Positions 7,074 to 14,834 of a stretch of 46,298 bases of DNA are shown piece after piece. Both the position numbers and the translations under genes were made by a program. Below the pieces are notes generated by a model. It was not told the origin of the DNA, did no database searches, and saw only the letters and a list, made by a program, of their open reading frames with translations. The stretch is from Actinomycetes bacterium (GTDB lineage Bacteria > Actinomycetota > Thermoleophilia > Gaiellales > Gaiellaceae), in the NCBI GenBank assembly GCA_025964395.1, contig JAOPYY010000058.1, positions 1 through 46,298 of the forward strand, in the 5' to 3' direction. Position 1 is the first letter of the stretch. The number at the start of each line of letters is the position of its first letter.

Positions 7074-10069
7074 GCTGCCACCTCGGCTGCGCGTGCCGGC
7101 GCACGGCCGCGCAGTGCGGTCGCGGCGAAGACGAGCAGCGCCGCGACCAGGACGTAGGCCGCTGCGGCGGCCGCGAGCAGCGGCAGGTCGAGCGACAGCA
7201 GCAGCGGCGGCTCGGGCTTGGCGGAGCCCGCGGTCACGGAGACGAGCGAGATCACGAGCGCGGAGAGCAGCGCGCCGAGCGCCACGCCGCCGAGGATCCC
7301 GAAGACCGCGACGAGCAGCGCACGCAGACGCAGGTGGGCGCGGATCGTCGCCGGCGATGCGCCCTGCGCCTCGAGGTCGAAGAGCTCGCCGCGGTCGTCC
7401 CGCACGTCCCCGACGACGGCGAGCAGCAGGCCGACGAGCGCGAGCAGCAGCGCGACGGCGGCGGTTCCGGCGAGCGTGAGCAGTGCGCCGCGCGCGAGCG
7501 GATCGGCTTGCAGTTGCGCGAGCGTGTCGGCGCGTGACTGCACTGCGAGTTGCGGCACCGAGGGACGCCGCTGCGTGTTCAGCCACAGCTCGTCGGTCGT
7601 GCCGAGACCGGGTGAGCGCGTATCGAGCGTCGTCGCCGCGGTGACGCGGTCCGCGATCACCGCGTCCCCCACGATCGACGGGAAGCGCTTGACCACTCCG
7701 ACGATGCGCGCCGCCACCAGCTCGCCCTCGATCTGCAGCGGGATGATCCCGTGCGGTCCAGCCGCCGCCGCGACGCGCGGCGTCGCGAGCACGCGGAGCA
7801 CCGTCCCGTCGGTCGGCTGCCGTGGGCGGAACCGGCTCGTGCGGTCGGGGGTCAGGACGTAGCCGAGCCGCGTCGAGGTACCGCTGATCCCGCCGGTACC
7901 GGTCCATGCTGCGAACGCCTTCGCAACAGAGCGGCCGTCGACGCGCGGTGTCCCGAGCGTGAGCACGCCTTTCGCGGCCGGCTGCAGCCCGGTGCCCGCG
8001 TTGGCGGAGTTGCGGCCGCCGTTCAGCAAGTCGAGCTCGACCTGCGCGAGCGATGCGTGCGCGAACGGGATCCGCCCGCGTAACACGACGGTGTGCCGGC
8101 CCTTCGTCTGGCCGAGCGGGATGCTCTCGTAGTCGCCGAGCGACGAACGGAAGATCGCGCGCACGGCGACGTCGTCGCCCTGCGTCCTCGCGCTGACGGT
8201 GAACCGCCGGCCGCGCGGCAGCGCTGTCGTGCGCAGGGCGCTGTCCGAGTGCGGAGCGATCGCCGCACCGAGCGCCTGCACCGGTTGCGTCGCGAAGTCC
8301 GAGCGCCAGCCGCCGACGTTGTTGAGGCTGCCGAGCCCGAGGAACGAGAACGTCGTCCCCGACGAGACGTTGCCGGAGAGCCGCAGCACCTGGGCCGACC
8401 CTGCGGGCGGCGGCCCGTGCAGCACTGGTACGAGCTGCGAGAGATCCTCGCTGAGCACGTACGACGCCGGCACCGCGTACGCCGCCTCGTCGTGCTGCCC
8501 GCGCTGGAGCGTCGAGCGGTAAGCGACGGCGAAGAGCGCAAGACCGAGGCTCGCGACGAGGAACGTCGCGGCGATTGCCGCGTGCCCGGGATTGCGCGCG
8601 AGGGATGCGGCCGCGAGTCGCACCGCGATCGGTCCGCGCCGCCCCGCGCGACCGACGGCGCGCAACGTCGGGGCCAGCAGGCGCGCGGCGAGGACGGCGG
8701 CCGCGAACACGATCAGTGCGGGAACGAGCAGCAGGAACGCACTCGTTCCGCCGCTCGCCGCGAGTTGCTGCGCGTCGACGGAGCCGCGCGCCCAGCCGAC
8801 GAGCACGACCGCGATGGCACCGAGCGCCGCCGCATCGAGCGGGGTGAACTTGAGCCGGCCGACCTGCACCGCCGGAGCGCGCACGGTCGCAAAAAGGAGC
8901 AGCCCCGCAACGAGTGCGACACCGAGCGCACCGAGGATCCCCCCGCGCGCGAGCAACGCGTGCGAGACGACGTCTCCGGCCGGTGAGCCGGCGCGATTTG
9001 CAATGAACGCGGCAACGGCGCCGCCGAGCACCCAGCCGACGAGCGTCCCGACCGCGGCGAGCGCGGTCGACTCCGCGAGCGTGAACAGCTCGACCTGCCA
9101 GCGGGTCGCACCGAACCAGGTCAGACGACGCCGTGCGTCGGACGCGTCGCGACGGAGCGCGGCCGCGGCGAGGATTGTGAACGCAAGGAGCAGCGCGCCG
9201 CCCTCGCCCCCGAGCAGGAGGAGCCGGCGCGCCGCGGCGCGCGACGCACCGGCTGCATTCGTGAGCGCCTCCGTCGGCGCGGTGACCTGGAAGCCGTCCG
9301 AGCTCGCCTCGATCTCGGAGGACAGCCGTTGCACGCGCGACTGGAACGCGTCGATCTCCCAGGGGTGCACGTCCCCGCTCGCGATCGGCAGGAACCACGC
9401 GTAGGAGCGGTAGAACGTCTCGAGCTCCGGCGTCTGCGAGAGACCGGCGACGCCGTTCGCGATCACGACCGGCGACGGTTGCGGCGTGTGGTACCGGACC
9501 GCGCGCGCGACCATCTCGGTGGGCGGCGTGGGGAGCACGAACGGCGCGAACGGCGCGCCCGGCTTCAGCACCGCGCGCCCGACCTCGATCAAGCGCAGCA
9601 CCTTCGTCGACGGGATCGGCCCGCGGCCCTCGAGGCGCAGCACCTCGCAGTGCGACGGCACGCAGACCGCGGGCAGGCGGCCCGAGACGAGGTTCACCCA
9701 GTGCCCCAGGTCGTCGGCGGCGCGCAGGTTGACGAGGCGCCGCTGGATCGACGCCTCGCGGAAGAGCATCGCCGCTGCCGGACGGTTGCCCGTCAGCGCG
9801 CGGACCGTCGGCACGACGAACGCGTTCAGCCGGACGAAGTCGTTGGTCGCGCCGCTCCACGTCACCTGCACCTGACGGTCCCCGGGGGCGAGTTGCGCGG
9901 TCGCTTGCGCGAGCGCGCGGTCCTGCATTACAAGTCGGCCTGCGAGCACCGCCGCGAGCACCGCCGCTCCGGCGATCACGCCGAGCAGAACCAGACCCAG
10001 CCGGCTGCCGCCGCCGCGTAGCCTGGCCGCGACGAGCCCGAGTGGATAGACGATTCGGCGCAGGAACAC
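7070..10069 (-). CDS. FtsX-like ABC transporter permease, large
   Basis: A 999-aa membrane protein. It opens with a membrane helix near the N-terminus (SRLGLVLLGVIAGAAVLAAV), then a large extracytoplasmic region, then a bank of helices around residues 300-520, a second large outer domain, and three C-terminal helices (for example LLLSLDLPLLAAAAAAYVLV). Two FtsX-type blocks flanking big periplasm-side domains fit the MacB/FtsX permease superfamily used for export or lipoprotein-like extraction rather than import. The stop overlaps the ATPase start by 4 bp. Start choice: GTG at 10069 (VFLRRIVYPLGL), giving a short basic segment before the first helix; the frame stays open much further upstream but runs antisense through the CGNR and MFS genes and loses coding character. 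The substrate is unknown. Confidence 0.87.
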   Translation of the reverse strand: MFLRRIVYPLGLVAARLRGGGSRLGLVLLGVIAGAAVLAAVLAGRLVMQDRALAQATAQLAPGDRQVQVTWSGATNDFVRLNAFVVPTVRALTGNRPAAAMLFREASIQRRLVNLRAADDLGHWVNLVSGRLPAVCVPSHCEVLRLEGRGPIPSTKVLRLIEVGRAVLKPGAPFAPFVLPTPPTEMVARAVRYHTPQPSPVVIANGVAGLSQTPELETFYRSYAWFLPIASGDVHPWEIDAFQSRVQRLSSEIEASSDGFQVTAPTEALTNAAGASRAAARRLLLLGGEGGALLLAFTILAAAALRRDASDARRRLTWFGATRWQVELFTLAESTALAAVGTLVGWVLGGAVAAFIANRAGSPAGDVVSHALLARGGILGALGVALVAGLLLFATVRAPAVQVGRLKFTPLDAAALGAIAVVLVGWARGSVDAQQLAASGGTSAFLLLVPALIVFAAAVLAARLLAPTLRAVGRAGRRGPIAVRLAAASLARNPGHAAIAATFLVASLGLALFAVAYRSTLQRGQHDEAAYAVPASYVLSEDLSQLVPVLHGPPPAGSAQVLRLSGNVSSGTTFSFLGLGSLNNVGGWRSDFATQPVQALGAAIAPHSDSALRTTALPRGRRFTVSARTQGDDVAVRAIFRSSLGDYESIPLGQTKGRHTVVLRGRIPFAHASLAQVELDLLNGGRNSANAGTGLQPAAKGVLTLGTPRVDGRSVAKAFAAWTGTGGISGTSTRLGYVLTPDRTSRFRPRQPTDGTVLRVLATPRVAAAAGPHGIIPLQIEGELVAARIVGVVKRFPSIVGDAVIADRVTAATTLDTRSPGLGTTDELWLNTQRRPSVPQLAVQSRADTLAQLQADPLARGALLTLAGTAAVALLLALVGLLLAVVGDVRDDRGELFDLEAQGASPATIRAHLRLRALLVAVFGILGGVALGALLSALVISLVSVTAGSAKPEPPLLLSLDLPLLAAAAAAYVLVAALLVFAATALRGRAPARAAEVAA

Positions 10070-10091
10070 CAGTACTCGGACTCTACTGGTG
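10067..10091. repeat. Short palindrome at the permease start codon
   Basis: CACCAGTA and TACTGGTG are an exact 8-bp inverted repeat with a 9-nt spacer. It covers the permease GTG and sits between the divergent permease and CGNR genes, so it could be an operator for the CGNR regulator or a structured leader. Confidence 0.4.
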
Positions 10092-10110
10092 TCTAGACTG
10101 TCGAGCAACC

Positions 10111-10611
10111 GTGAGCCCCCGCTACGACGTGCCGAAGGCCGCGCCCGAGCCCCTGCGGGAGGTGCAGCAGTTCGTGAACAGCGTCGACCTCGAGCACGAG
10201 CTCGACTGGCTGCCCGACTGGCTCGACGAGCGCGGGCTCGGCGGTGCGCTCGAGCGCGCCCGCTCACTCCGCGAGGCGCTGCGCGCGCTCGCGCTTGCGA
10301 ACAACGGCGCCGCAGTCGATCAGCCCGCGCTCGAGCTGGTGAACAGCGCGGCCGCGCGCCTGCCGCTGCAGCTCGGACCCGACGGGCAGTTGCGTGTCGG
10401 CGAAGGGCGCGACGCGCTCGACGCCGTTGTTGCGATCGCGCTTGGCGCGATGCTCGACGGGAGCTGGCCGCGCCTGAAGGCGTGTCGCAACTGCTGCTGG
10501 TCGTTCTACGACTACTCGCCGAACCGCTCGGCGACCTGGTGCTCGATGCAGCTCTGCGGAAACCGGAAGAAGACCCGCGCGTACCGGAGCCGCCGGCGGC
10601 GGGAGGCTTGA
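10111..10611 (+). CDS. CGNR zinc-finger (ABATE-type) regulator
   Basis: A 166-aa protein with a helical N-terminal region (REVQQFVNSVDLEHELDWL) and a C-terminal CGNR zinc finger: CRNCCWSFYDYS, then WCSMQLCGNRKKTRAYRSR. The two CxxC-type pairs and the CGNR signature define the family, which is common in Actinobacteria and thought to bind nucleic acid, probably as transcription regulators. GTG at 10111 is chosen because it begins the family-like N-terminus; an in-frame upstream GTG at 10042 would extend into the divergent permease gene. The gene faces the exporter, so regulation of that exporter is a reasonable inference. Its TGA stop is inside a 44-bp palindrome. Confidence 0.82.
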   Translation: MSPRYDVPKAAPEPLREVQQFVNSVDLEHELDWLPDWLDERGLGGALERARSLREALRALALANNGAAVDQPALELVNSAAARLPLQLGPDGQLRVGEGRDALDAVVAIALGAMLDGSWPRLKACRNCCWSFYDYSPNRSATWCSMQLCGNRKKTRAYRSRRRREA

Positions 10612-10645
10612 TGTGGAATTGCGTGCAATTCCACATCAAGCCTCC
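10602..10645. repeat. 44-bp near-perfect palindrome over the CGNR stop codon
   Basis: GGAGGCTTGATGTGGAATT (10602-10620) is repeated as its exact reverse complement at 10627-10645, with GCGTGC in between. The 19-bp arms are perfect. The TGA of the CGNR gene (10609-10611) lies in the left arm, and the MFS -10 box begins 4 nt after the right arm. No U-run follows, so it resembles a REP-type or mRNA-stability element more than a classical terminator. Confidence 0.75.
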
Positions 10646-10648
10646 ATG

Positions 10649-10654
10649 TAGCGT
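10649..10654 (+). promoter_or_regulatory. Possible -10 box (TAGCGT) of the MFS gene, leaderless spacing
   Basis: TAGCGT is followed by exactly 6 nt (CGCGCG) and the ATG at 10661, so a transcript would start at or next to the A of the start codon. There is no Shine-Dalgarno sequence. A -35 element would have to lie within the preceding palindrome. Confidence 0.4.
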
Positions 10655-10660
10655 CGCGCG

Positions 10661-11755
10661 ATGCGGATTCGGGCTGCCCTCGGCGCCTTTGCGCTGGCGT
10701 TCACACCCGGCTTCAACGTCGCCAATGTCGGTGCGGTGGCCGATCAGGTCGCGCACGCCTACGGCATCGGGCTCGCGGTCGTCGGCCTCTTCACGACCGG
10801 GCTGTTCGTCACGCACGCGGCGCTGCAGGTCCCGATGGGCAGGTTGTGCGATCGCTTCGGCGCGCGCGTCGTCGGCGGCAGCGGGCTTCTGATCGTCGCG
10901 TGCGCGTCGGCGGCGGCGCTCAGCTGGAAGGTAGCGTGGTTCGCGATCGGAATGCGTCTCGTGGCGGGCATTGGCACCGCGGCCTCGTTCGTCGCAGGCG
11001 CCGAGTACACGCGCGCGACGATCGGCTCGGCGGTCGCGCAAGGGATGTACGGCGCGGTCAGCATGGCCGGGGGCGGGCTCGCGCTCGCGCTCGTGCCGTT
11101 GTGGGGCAGCTGGCGTGCGCCGTTCGTGACAGCTGCGCTCGTCGCGGCGGCCGGTGTCGTGCTCGTCGCGCTCGCGGCGCCGGAGCCGGCGCGTGCGCCG
11201 GTGCAGCGCGGGCTGCCGACCGTCGTCGACCGGCGGCTGCTGCCGCTTGCCGCGATGCACGCGGCGTCGTTCGGGCTCGCCGTCGTGATCGGCAACTGGG
11301 TCGTGACGCTGTTGCACCGCGCCGGCGGCGAGCCGGAGCACGTTGCCGGCTTCGCGGGCGGACTCGTGCTCTTCCTCGGCGTGATCTCGCGGCCACTTGG
11401 CGGCCGGTTGCTGGATCGGCCCGGAGTGATCCGGGCGAGCTTCGTGGTGTCCGGCCTCGGTATCGCCGCGCTCGCGATTGCGAAGCCCCTGCCGCTCGCG
11501 ATCGCGGCTGCGGCGGTCGTCGGAATCGCTACGGGCATTCCCTTTGCGCCTGCGTTCGCCGGCGCACAGCGCTTGCGCCCCGACGCGCCAGGCGCGGCAG
11601 TGGGATTCGTGAACATGATGGCGGCGGTGACGATCCTCGTCGGGACGCCGTTGCTCGGTCTCACGTTCTCGCTGCCGGGAGACGGGCGCATAGGCTTCCT
11701 GGTCGTGGCCGCCCTCTGCTGTGCAACCGCCGCCGTGGCGCGATCCCGTGTCTGA
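10661..11755 (+). CDS. MFS transporter
   Basis: A 364-aa membrane protein with about 11-12 hydrophobic segments. The loop after helix 2 carries the family motif A (PMGRLCDRFGARVVGG). Helix-rich halves are joined by a short central loop (PEPARAPVQRGLPTVVDRR), and the second half has a weaker equivalent loop (ISRPLGGRLLDRPG). This is a single-polypeptide secondary transporter of the major facilitator superfamily, but nothing identifies the substrate. It starts at ATG with a -10-like box 6 nt upstream. Its 3' end overlaps the next gene by 8 bp, implying co-transcription. It is slightly shorter than the usual 400 residues. Confidence 0.85.
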   Translation: MRIRAALGAFALAFTPGFNVANVGAVADQVAHAYGIGLAVVGLFTTGLFVTHAALQVPMGRLCDRFGARVVGGSGLLIVACASAAALSWKVAWFAIGMRLVAGIGTAASFVAGAEYTRATIGSAVAQGMYGAVSMAGGGLALALVPLWGSWRAPFVTAALVAAAGVVLVALAAPEPARAPVQRGLPTVVDRRLLPLAAMHAASFGLAVVIGNWVVTLLHRAGGEPEHVAGFAGGLVLFLGVISRPLGGRLLDRPGVIRASFVVSGLGIAALAIAKPLPLAIAAAAVVGIATGIPFAPAFAGAQRLRPDAPGAAVGFVNMMAAVTILVGTPLLGLTFSLPGDGRIGFLVVAALCCATAAVARSRV

Positions 11756-12137
11756 CCGGCACCGGTTGCTGATCGCCGTGGCGCTGGTGCTGACGGCGGT
11801 CGATCTCGGCCAGAAGGCGAGCGCCCCGGTGTACGGCCACCCGCGCGGCGTCATCTATCTCATCGGCGCCGCGGCCTTGACCATTCTGCTCGTCCTTTTC
11901 GTTCCGCGCGTGCCCTCGCGTCCGCTGGCGGTCGCCGGTGGAGTCGGGGCCGCGGGTGCCTTCGGCAACTTCATCTCCGCGCTCGCCTGGCGTGGCGGGA
12001 TTCCGAACCCGATCGTCGCGGGAGCCGTTGCGTTCAACGTCGCGGATCTCTGCGCGGTCGGTGGGGCGATCGCACTCGTGCTCGGCTGTGCGCTGTTCGC
12101 CGTGCGTAACCCCGCGCTCTTGCGGCAGCCGATCTGA
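11748..12137 (+). CDS. LspA (signal peptidase II)-like membrane protein, probably inactive
   Basis: A 129-aa protein with four predicted membrane helices, the size and topology of signal peptidase II. The C-terminal region GNFISALAWRGGIPNP...AFNVADLCAVGGAI lines up with the LspA motifs GN-IDR and FN-AD. The second catalytic Asp (FNVAD) is present, but the first (D in GNxIDR) is replaced by Ser in GNFISAL, so aspartic-protease activity is unlikely. Known LspA enzymes need both residues. The start is GTG at 11748, overlapping the MFS stop; GTG 11721 is a possible earlier start. It is probably co-transcribed with the MFS gene. The role is unknown; a divergent paralogue with a binding function is an inference. 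Confidence 0.6.
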   Translation: MSDRHRLLIAVALVLTAVDLGQKASAPVYGHPRGVIYLIGAAALTILLVLFVPRVPSRPLAVAGGVGAAGAFGNFISALAWRGGIPNPIVAGAVAFNVADLCAVGGAIALVLGCALFAVRNPALLRQPI

Positions 12138-12155
12138 CCGGGTTCGGAAACTCGT

Positions 12156-12184
12156 GAACCTGGTTCAAAGGGCGAACCAGGTTC
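12156..12184. repeat. Dispersed palindromic repeat, copy 1
   Basis: GAACCTGGTTC and GAACCAGGTTC form an exact 11-bp inverted repeat around AAAGGGC. The core is almost identical (one base different) to the element at 45221-45251, 33 kb away. It lies between the convergent ends of the LspA-like gene and the GspE-like gene, in a 78-bp gap that holds no other signal. Confidence 0.75.
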
Positions 12185-12215
12185 TTCTCTGTATGGAACC
12201 TTGGCCCGAGTTCGC

Positions 12216-13856
12216 CTACGCCAGCAGGCGGCGGTCGCCGGTGATCCGGCGGACTTCCTCGAGCGTCGTCACACCGGCGAGCGACTGGCGGACGCCGTCC
12301 TCGCGGAGCGTGCGCATCCCGGCGGCGACGGCGGCGTCGAAGATCTCGTCGGTCGAGCCGTCGAGGAGGACGCGGCCGAGACCGTGCACGGGCATCAACT
12401 CGTAGAGCGCGACGCGGCCCGAGTAGCCCGTGTTGCCGCACTGCAGGCAGCCCTTTGCGCGGTAGAGCGTCGGGGTGGTGCCCGTCGAGATGAGGTTCAT
12501 CGCCTGCTGCTGCTCCTGTGACGGCTCGTACGCTTCGCGGCAGTGCATGCAGATGCGGCGCGCGAGGCGCTGCGAGACGATGCAGTTGATCGATCCGGCC
12601 AGCAGGTCGGGATCGACGCCGAGCGTGCGCATGCGGGAAATCGCGCTCGCAGCATCGTTCGTGTGCAGGGTCGTCAGCACGAGGTGGCCGGTCATCGCCG
12701 CCTGGATGGCGATCTTCGCCGTCTCCTCGTCGCGGATCTCGCCGACGAGGATCACCTCGGGGTCTGCGCGCAGGATCGTGCGCAGTCCGCGGCCGAAGCT
12801 GAGGTTGATCTTGGTGTGCACTTCCATCTGCATCACACCGGGCAACTGGTACTCGACCGGATCCTCGATCGTCGCGATCGACCGGAAGCCGTCGTTCAGC
12901 CGGTCGAGGGCGGCGTACAGCGTCGTCGTCTTGCCGGAGCCTGTCGGGCCGCAGCTGATCACAGCGCCGTGAGGCTGTTCGATCGCGCGCATGAAGATGC
13001 CTTCCATCTCGGGGCTCATGCCGAGCTGCGGCAGTTCGAGCTTCGTCTCGCGCTGCAGCACGCGGAGCACGACCTGCTCGCCGTGCTTCGTCGGCAAGAT
13101 CGCCGCCCGCACGTCGACGGCGTTCCCGCCGATGTAGACCACGAACGAGCCGTCCTGTGGCAGGCGCTTCTCGGCAATGTCGAGCTGCGCCATCACCTTC
13201 ACACGCGCGGCCGTGGCGTTCTGCAGCCGCTTGTCGATCGGCGTCTCGTCACGCAGGACGCCGTCGACGCGAAAGCGCACCATCATGTCGCGCGGCTGCG
13301 GGTTGAGATGGATGTCGGATGCGCCGGCATTCACTGCGCGGCCGATCAAATCGTTGACGAGGTCGAGCGCGCCGTCGGCCATGCTCTCGTCGTCGACAGC
13401 TTCGATTTCAGGCGCCTTGTCAGTGACCGAGATCGTGAGGCGGTAGTTGCGCTGGATCGTCGAGGCGAGCGCGTCGGAGGCGGCAACCGCAAGCGTGCAG
13501 TTGACGCCGAGCGCGAGCCGGAGCTCGTCGGTGGTGTGCAAGTTCGTCGGATCGGCAACCGCGACCTGCACGTGGTTGTCCTCGAGGAAGCAGACCGGCA
13601 CGACCTGATGGCCGATCGCAAAGCCTTCCTGGAGGAGGCCGGTGGCCTTCGGATCGACGGCGACCTGTGAGAGGTCGACGAACTCGAGGCCGTACTGCTC
13701 GGCGAGCGCTTCTCCGACAGCTTTCGGGGTCGACCAGCGCTTCTCGACGAGGATCTCGCCGAGGCGCTTGTGCAGCAGTGGCTGTACCTCGAGCGCCTGG
13801 TTGATCTGCTCCTGCGTCGCGTTACCCGCGCGCACGAGTAGCTCGCCGAGGCGCAT
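12216..13856 (-). CDS. GspE/PilB-family secretion ATPase
   Basis: A 546-aa hexameric-type ATPase for type II secretion or type IV pili. An N-terminal T2SSE_N/MshEN-like region (MRLGELLVRAGNATQEQINQ, about residues 1-140) precedes the motor core: Walker A GPTGSGKTT (near residue 305), the Asp box, Walker B ILVGEIRDEETAKIA, the His box TGHLVLTTLHTNDA, and a tetracysteine zinc site (CMHCREAY ... CLQCGNTG). All catalytic elements are intact. The ATG at 13856 starts the conserved domain; an ATG/GTG-type start 60 nt earlier is possible. No pilin, inner-membrane platform or prepilin peptidase gene is nearby. It lies 84 bp downstream of argF on the same strand, so it may be read from the arg operon or from its own promoter. 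Confidence 0.93.
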   Translation of the reverse strand: MRLGELLVRAGNATQEQINQALEVQPLLHKRLGEILVEKRWSTPKAVGEALAEQYGLEFVDLSQVAVDPKATGLLQEGFAIGHQVVPVCFLEDNHVQVAVADPTNLHTTDELRLALGVNCTLAVAASDALASTIQRNYRLTISVTDKAPEIEAVDDESMADGALDLVNDLIGRAVNAGASDIHLNPQPRDMMVRFRVDGVLRDETPIDKRLQNATAARVKVMAQLDIAEKRLPQDGSFVVYIGGNAVDVRAAILPTKHGEQVVLRVLQRETKLELPQLGMSPEMEGIFMRAIEQPHGAVISCGPTGSGKTTTLYAALDRLNDGFRSIATIEDPVEYQLPGVMQMEVHTKINLSFGRGLRTILRADPEVILVGEIRDEETAKIAIQAAMTGHLVLTTLHTNDAASAISRMRTLGVDPDLLAGSINCIVSQRLARRICMHCREAYEPSQEQQQAMNLISTGTTPTLYRAKGCLQCGNTGYSGRVALYELMPVHGLGRVLLDGSTDEIFDAAVAAGMRTLREDGVRQSLAGVTTLEEVRRITGDRRLLA

Positions 13857-13940
13857 AGCGGTGCTCGCTTGCGGGGCGGATGCGGCTTCCACGGGCCATC
13901 TATCGGCCAGAACCACCCCGGACCTGAGGGTCGAGGCCCT

Positions 13941-14834
13941 CTACGTACCGAGCAGCAGCGCGAGCAGCGCTTTCTGCACGTGCAGGCGGTTCTCCGCTTC
14001 GTCCCAGATCGCCGAGCGGTCTCCGTAGAGCACGTCCGCGGTGATCTCCTCGCCCGGGTGCGCGGGCAGGCAGTGCATGACGAAGGCGTCCTTCGATGCA
14101 TGCCCGAGCAGGGTGTCGTCGAGGCGATAGGTCTCGAGGTCGCGCACCCGCTGGTCGTGCTCGGCCTCCTGGCCCATGCTCACCCACGTATCGGTGACGA
14201 TCACGTCCGCAGCGCTCACGGCCTCGCGCGGATCGCGCACGAGTTGCACGTCCACCGCTGGCTCGTAGCCCTCCGGGCAGGCCGCGACCACTTCGTAGCC
14301 GAGCAACAGGCCGAGCCGTGCGAGCGACGTGCAGACATTAGAGCCGTCGCCGACCCACGCAACGCGCACGCCGTCGAGCGAGCCGAGCCGGTCGCGCATC
14401 GTGAGCGCGTCGGCGAGCGCCTGGCACGGATGCTCCTCCGCGGTCAGTGCGTTGATCACCGGGATCGACGCCCAGTGCGCCCACTCTTCGAGCTCCTCGT
14501 GCGAGTGCACGCGTACCGCAAGCGCGTCGAGGTAACCCGAGAGTGCGCGAGCCGTGTCGGGCAGCGACTCGCCGCGCGAAAGCTGCAGCTCCTCCGGTGC
14601 GAGGTGGATCGCGGCGCCGCCGAGCTGCGCCATCCCTGCTGAGAACGACACGCGGGTGCGGGTGGAGTGCTTCGCGAAGTAGAGGCCGAGCGTCGCGCCC
14701 GGCAGCAACGGCTGCTTCGGGTTGAGCCGCAGCTCGACCGCCCGATCCAGGATTGCTTCCGCCTCCGCAGGGACGAGGTCCGAGATGCGCAGGAAGTCGC
14801 GCCCGGTCAACGAGATCTCGAGTGGTGTGGTCAC
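13941..14834 (-). CDS. argF: Ornithine carbamoyltransferase
   Basis: A 297-aa enzyme converting ornithine and carbamoyl phosphate to citrulline. It shows the carbamoyl-phosphate motif STRTRVSFS, the HPCQALAD motif, a DGSNVCTSL segment, and the ornithine loop HCLPAHPGEE with the catalytic Cys. Length fits the family (300-330). GTG at 14834 overlaps the argH stop (GTGA), indicating translational coupling. In many actinobacteria the order is argCJBDFRGH; here argF has moved to the operon's end. The anabolic role is inferred from this context. Confidence 0.95.
   Translation of the reverse strand: MTTPLEISLTGRDFLRISDLVPAEAEAILDRAVELRLNPKQPLLPGATLGLYFAKHSTRTRVSFSAGMAQLGGAAIHLAPEELQLSRGESLPDTARALSGYLDALAVRVHSHEELEEWAHWASIPVINALTAEEHPCQALADALTMRDRLGSLDGVRVAWVGDGSNVCTSLARLGLLLGYEVVAACPEGYEPAVDVQLVRDPREAVSAADVIVTDTWVSMGQEAEHDQRVRDLETYRLDDTLLGHASKDAFVMHCLPAHPGEEITADVLYGDRSAIWDEAENRLHVQKALLALLLGT

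Noticed and set aside
7074-9860. Long N-terminal extension of the ATPase frame
   Set aside because: This is another frame of the permease gene; its translation is Arg-rich and featureless, and a GTG exactly at the permease stop gives the normal ABC start.
10070-11854. Long minus-strand extension of the permease frame through the CGNR and MFS genes
   Set aside because: It is a GC-rich antisense frame: low-complexity Arg/Ala/Glu-rich translation, while the plus-strand genes show clear family motifs.
13921-13941. GAGGG/CCCTC hairpin after argF as a terminator
   Set aside because: The stem is only 5 bp with a 6-nt loop and no U-run; too weak to call.
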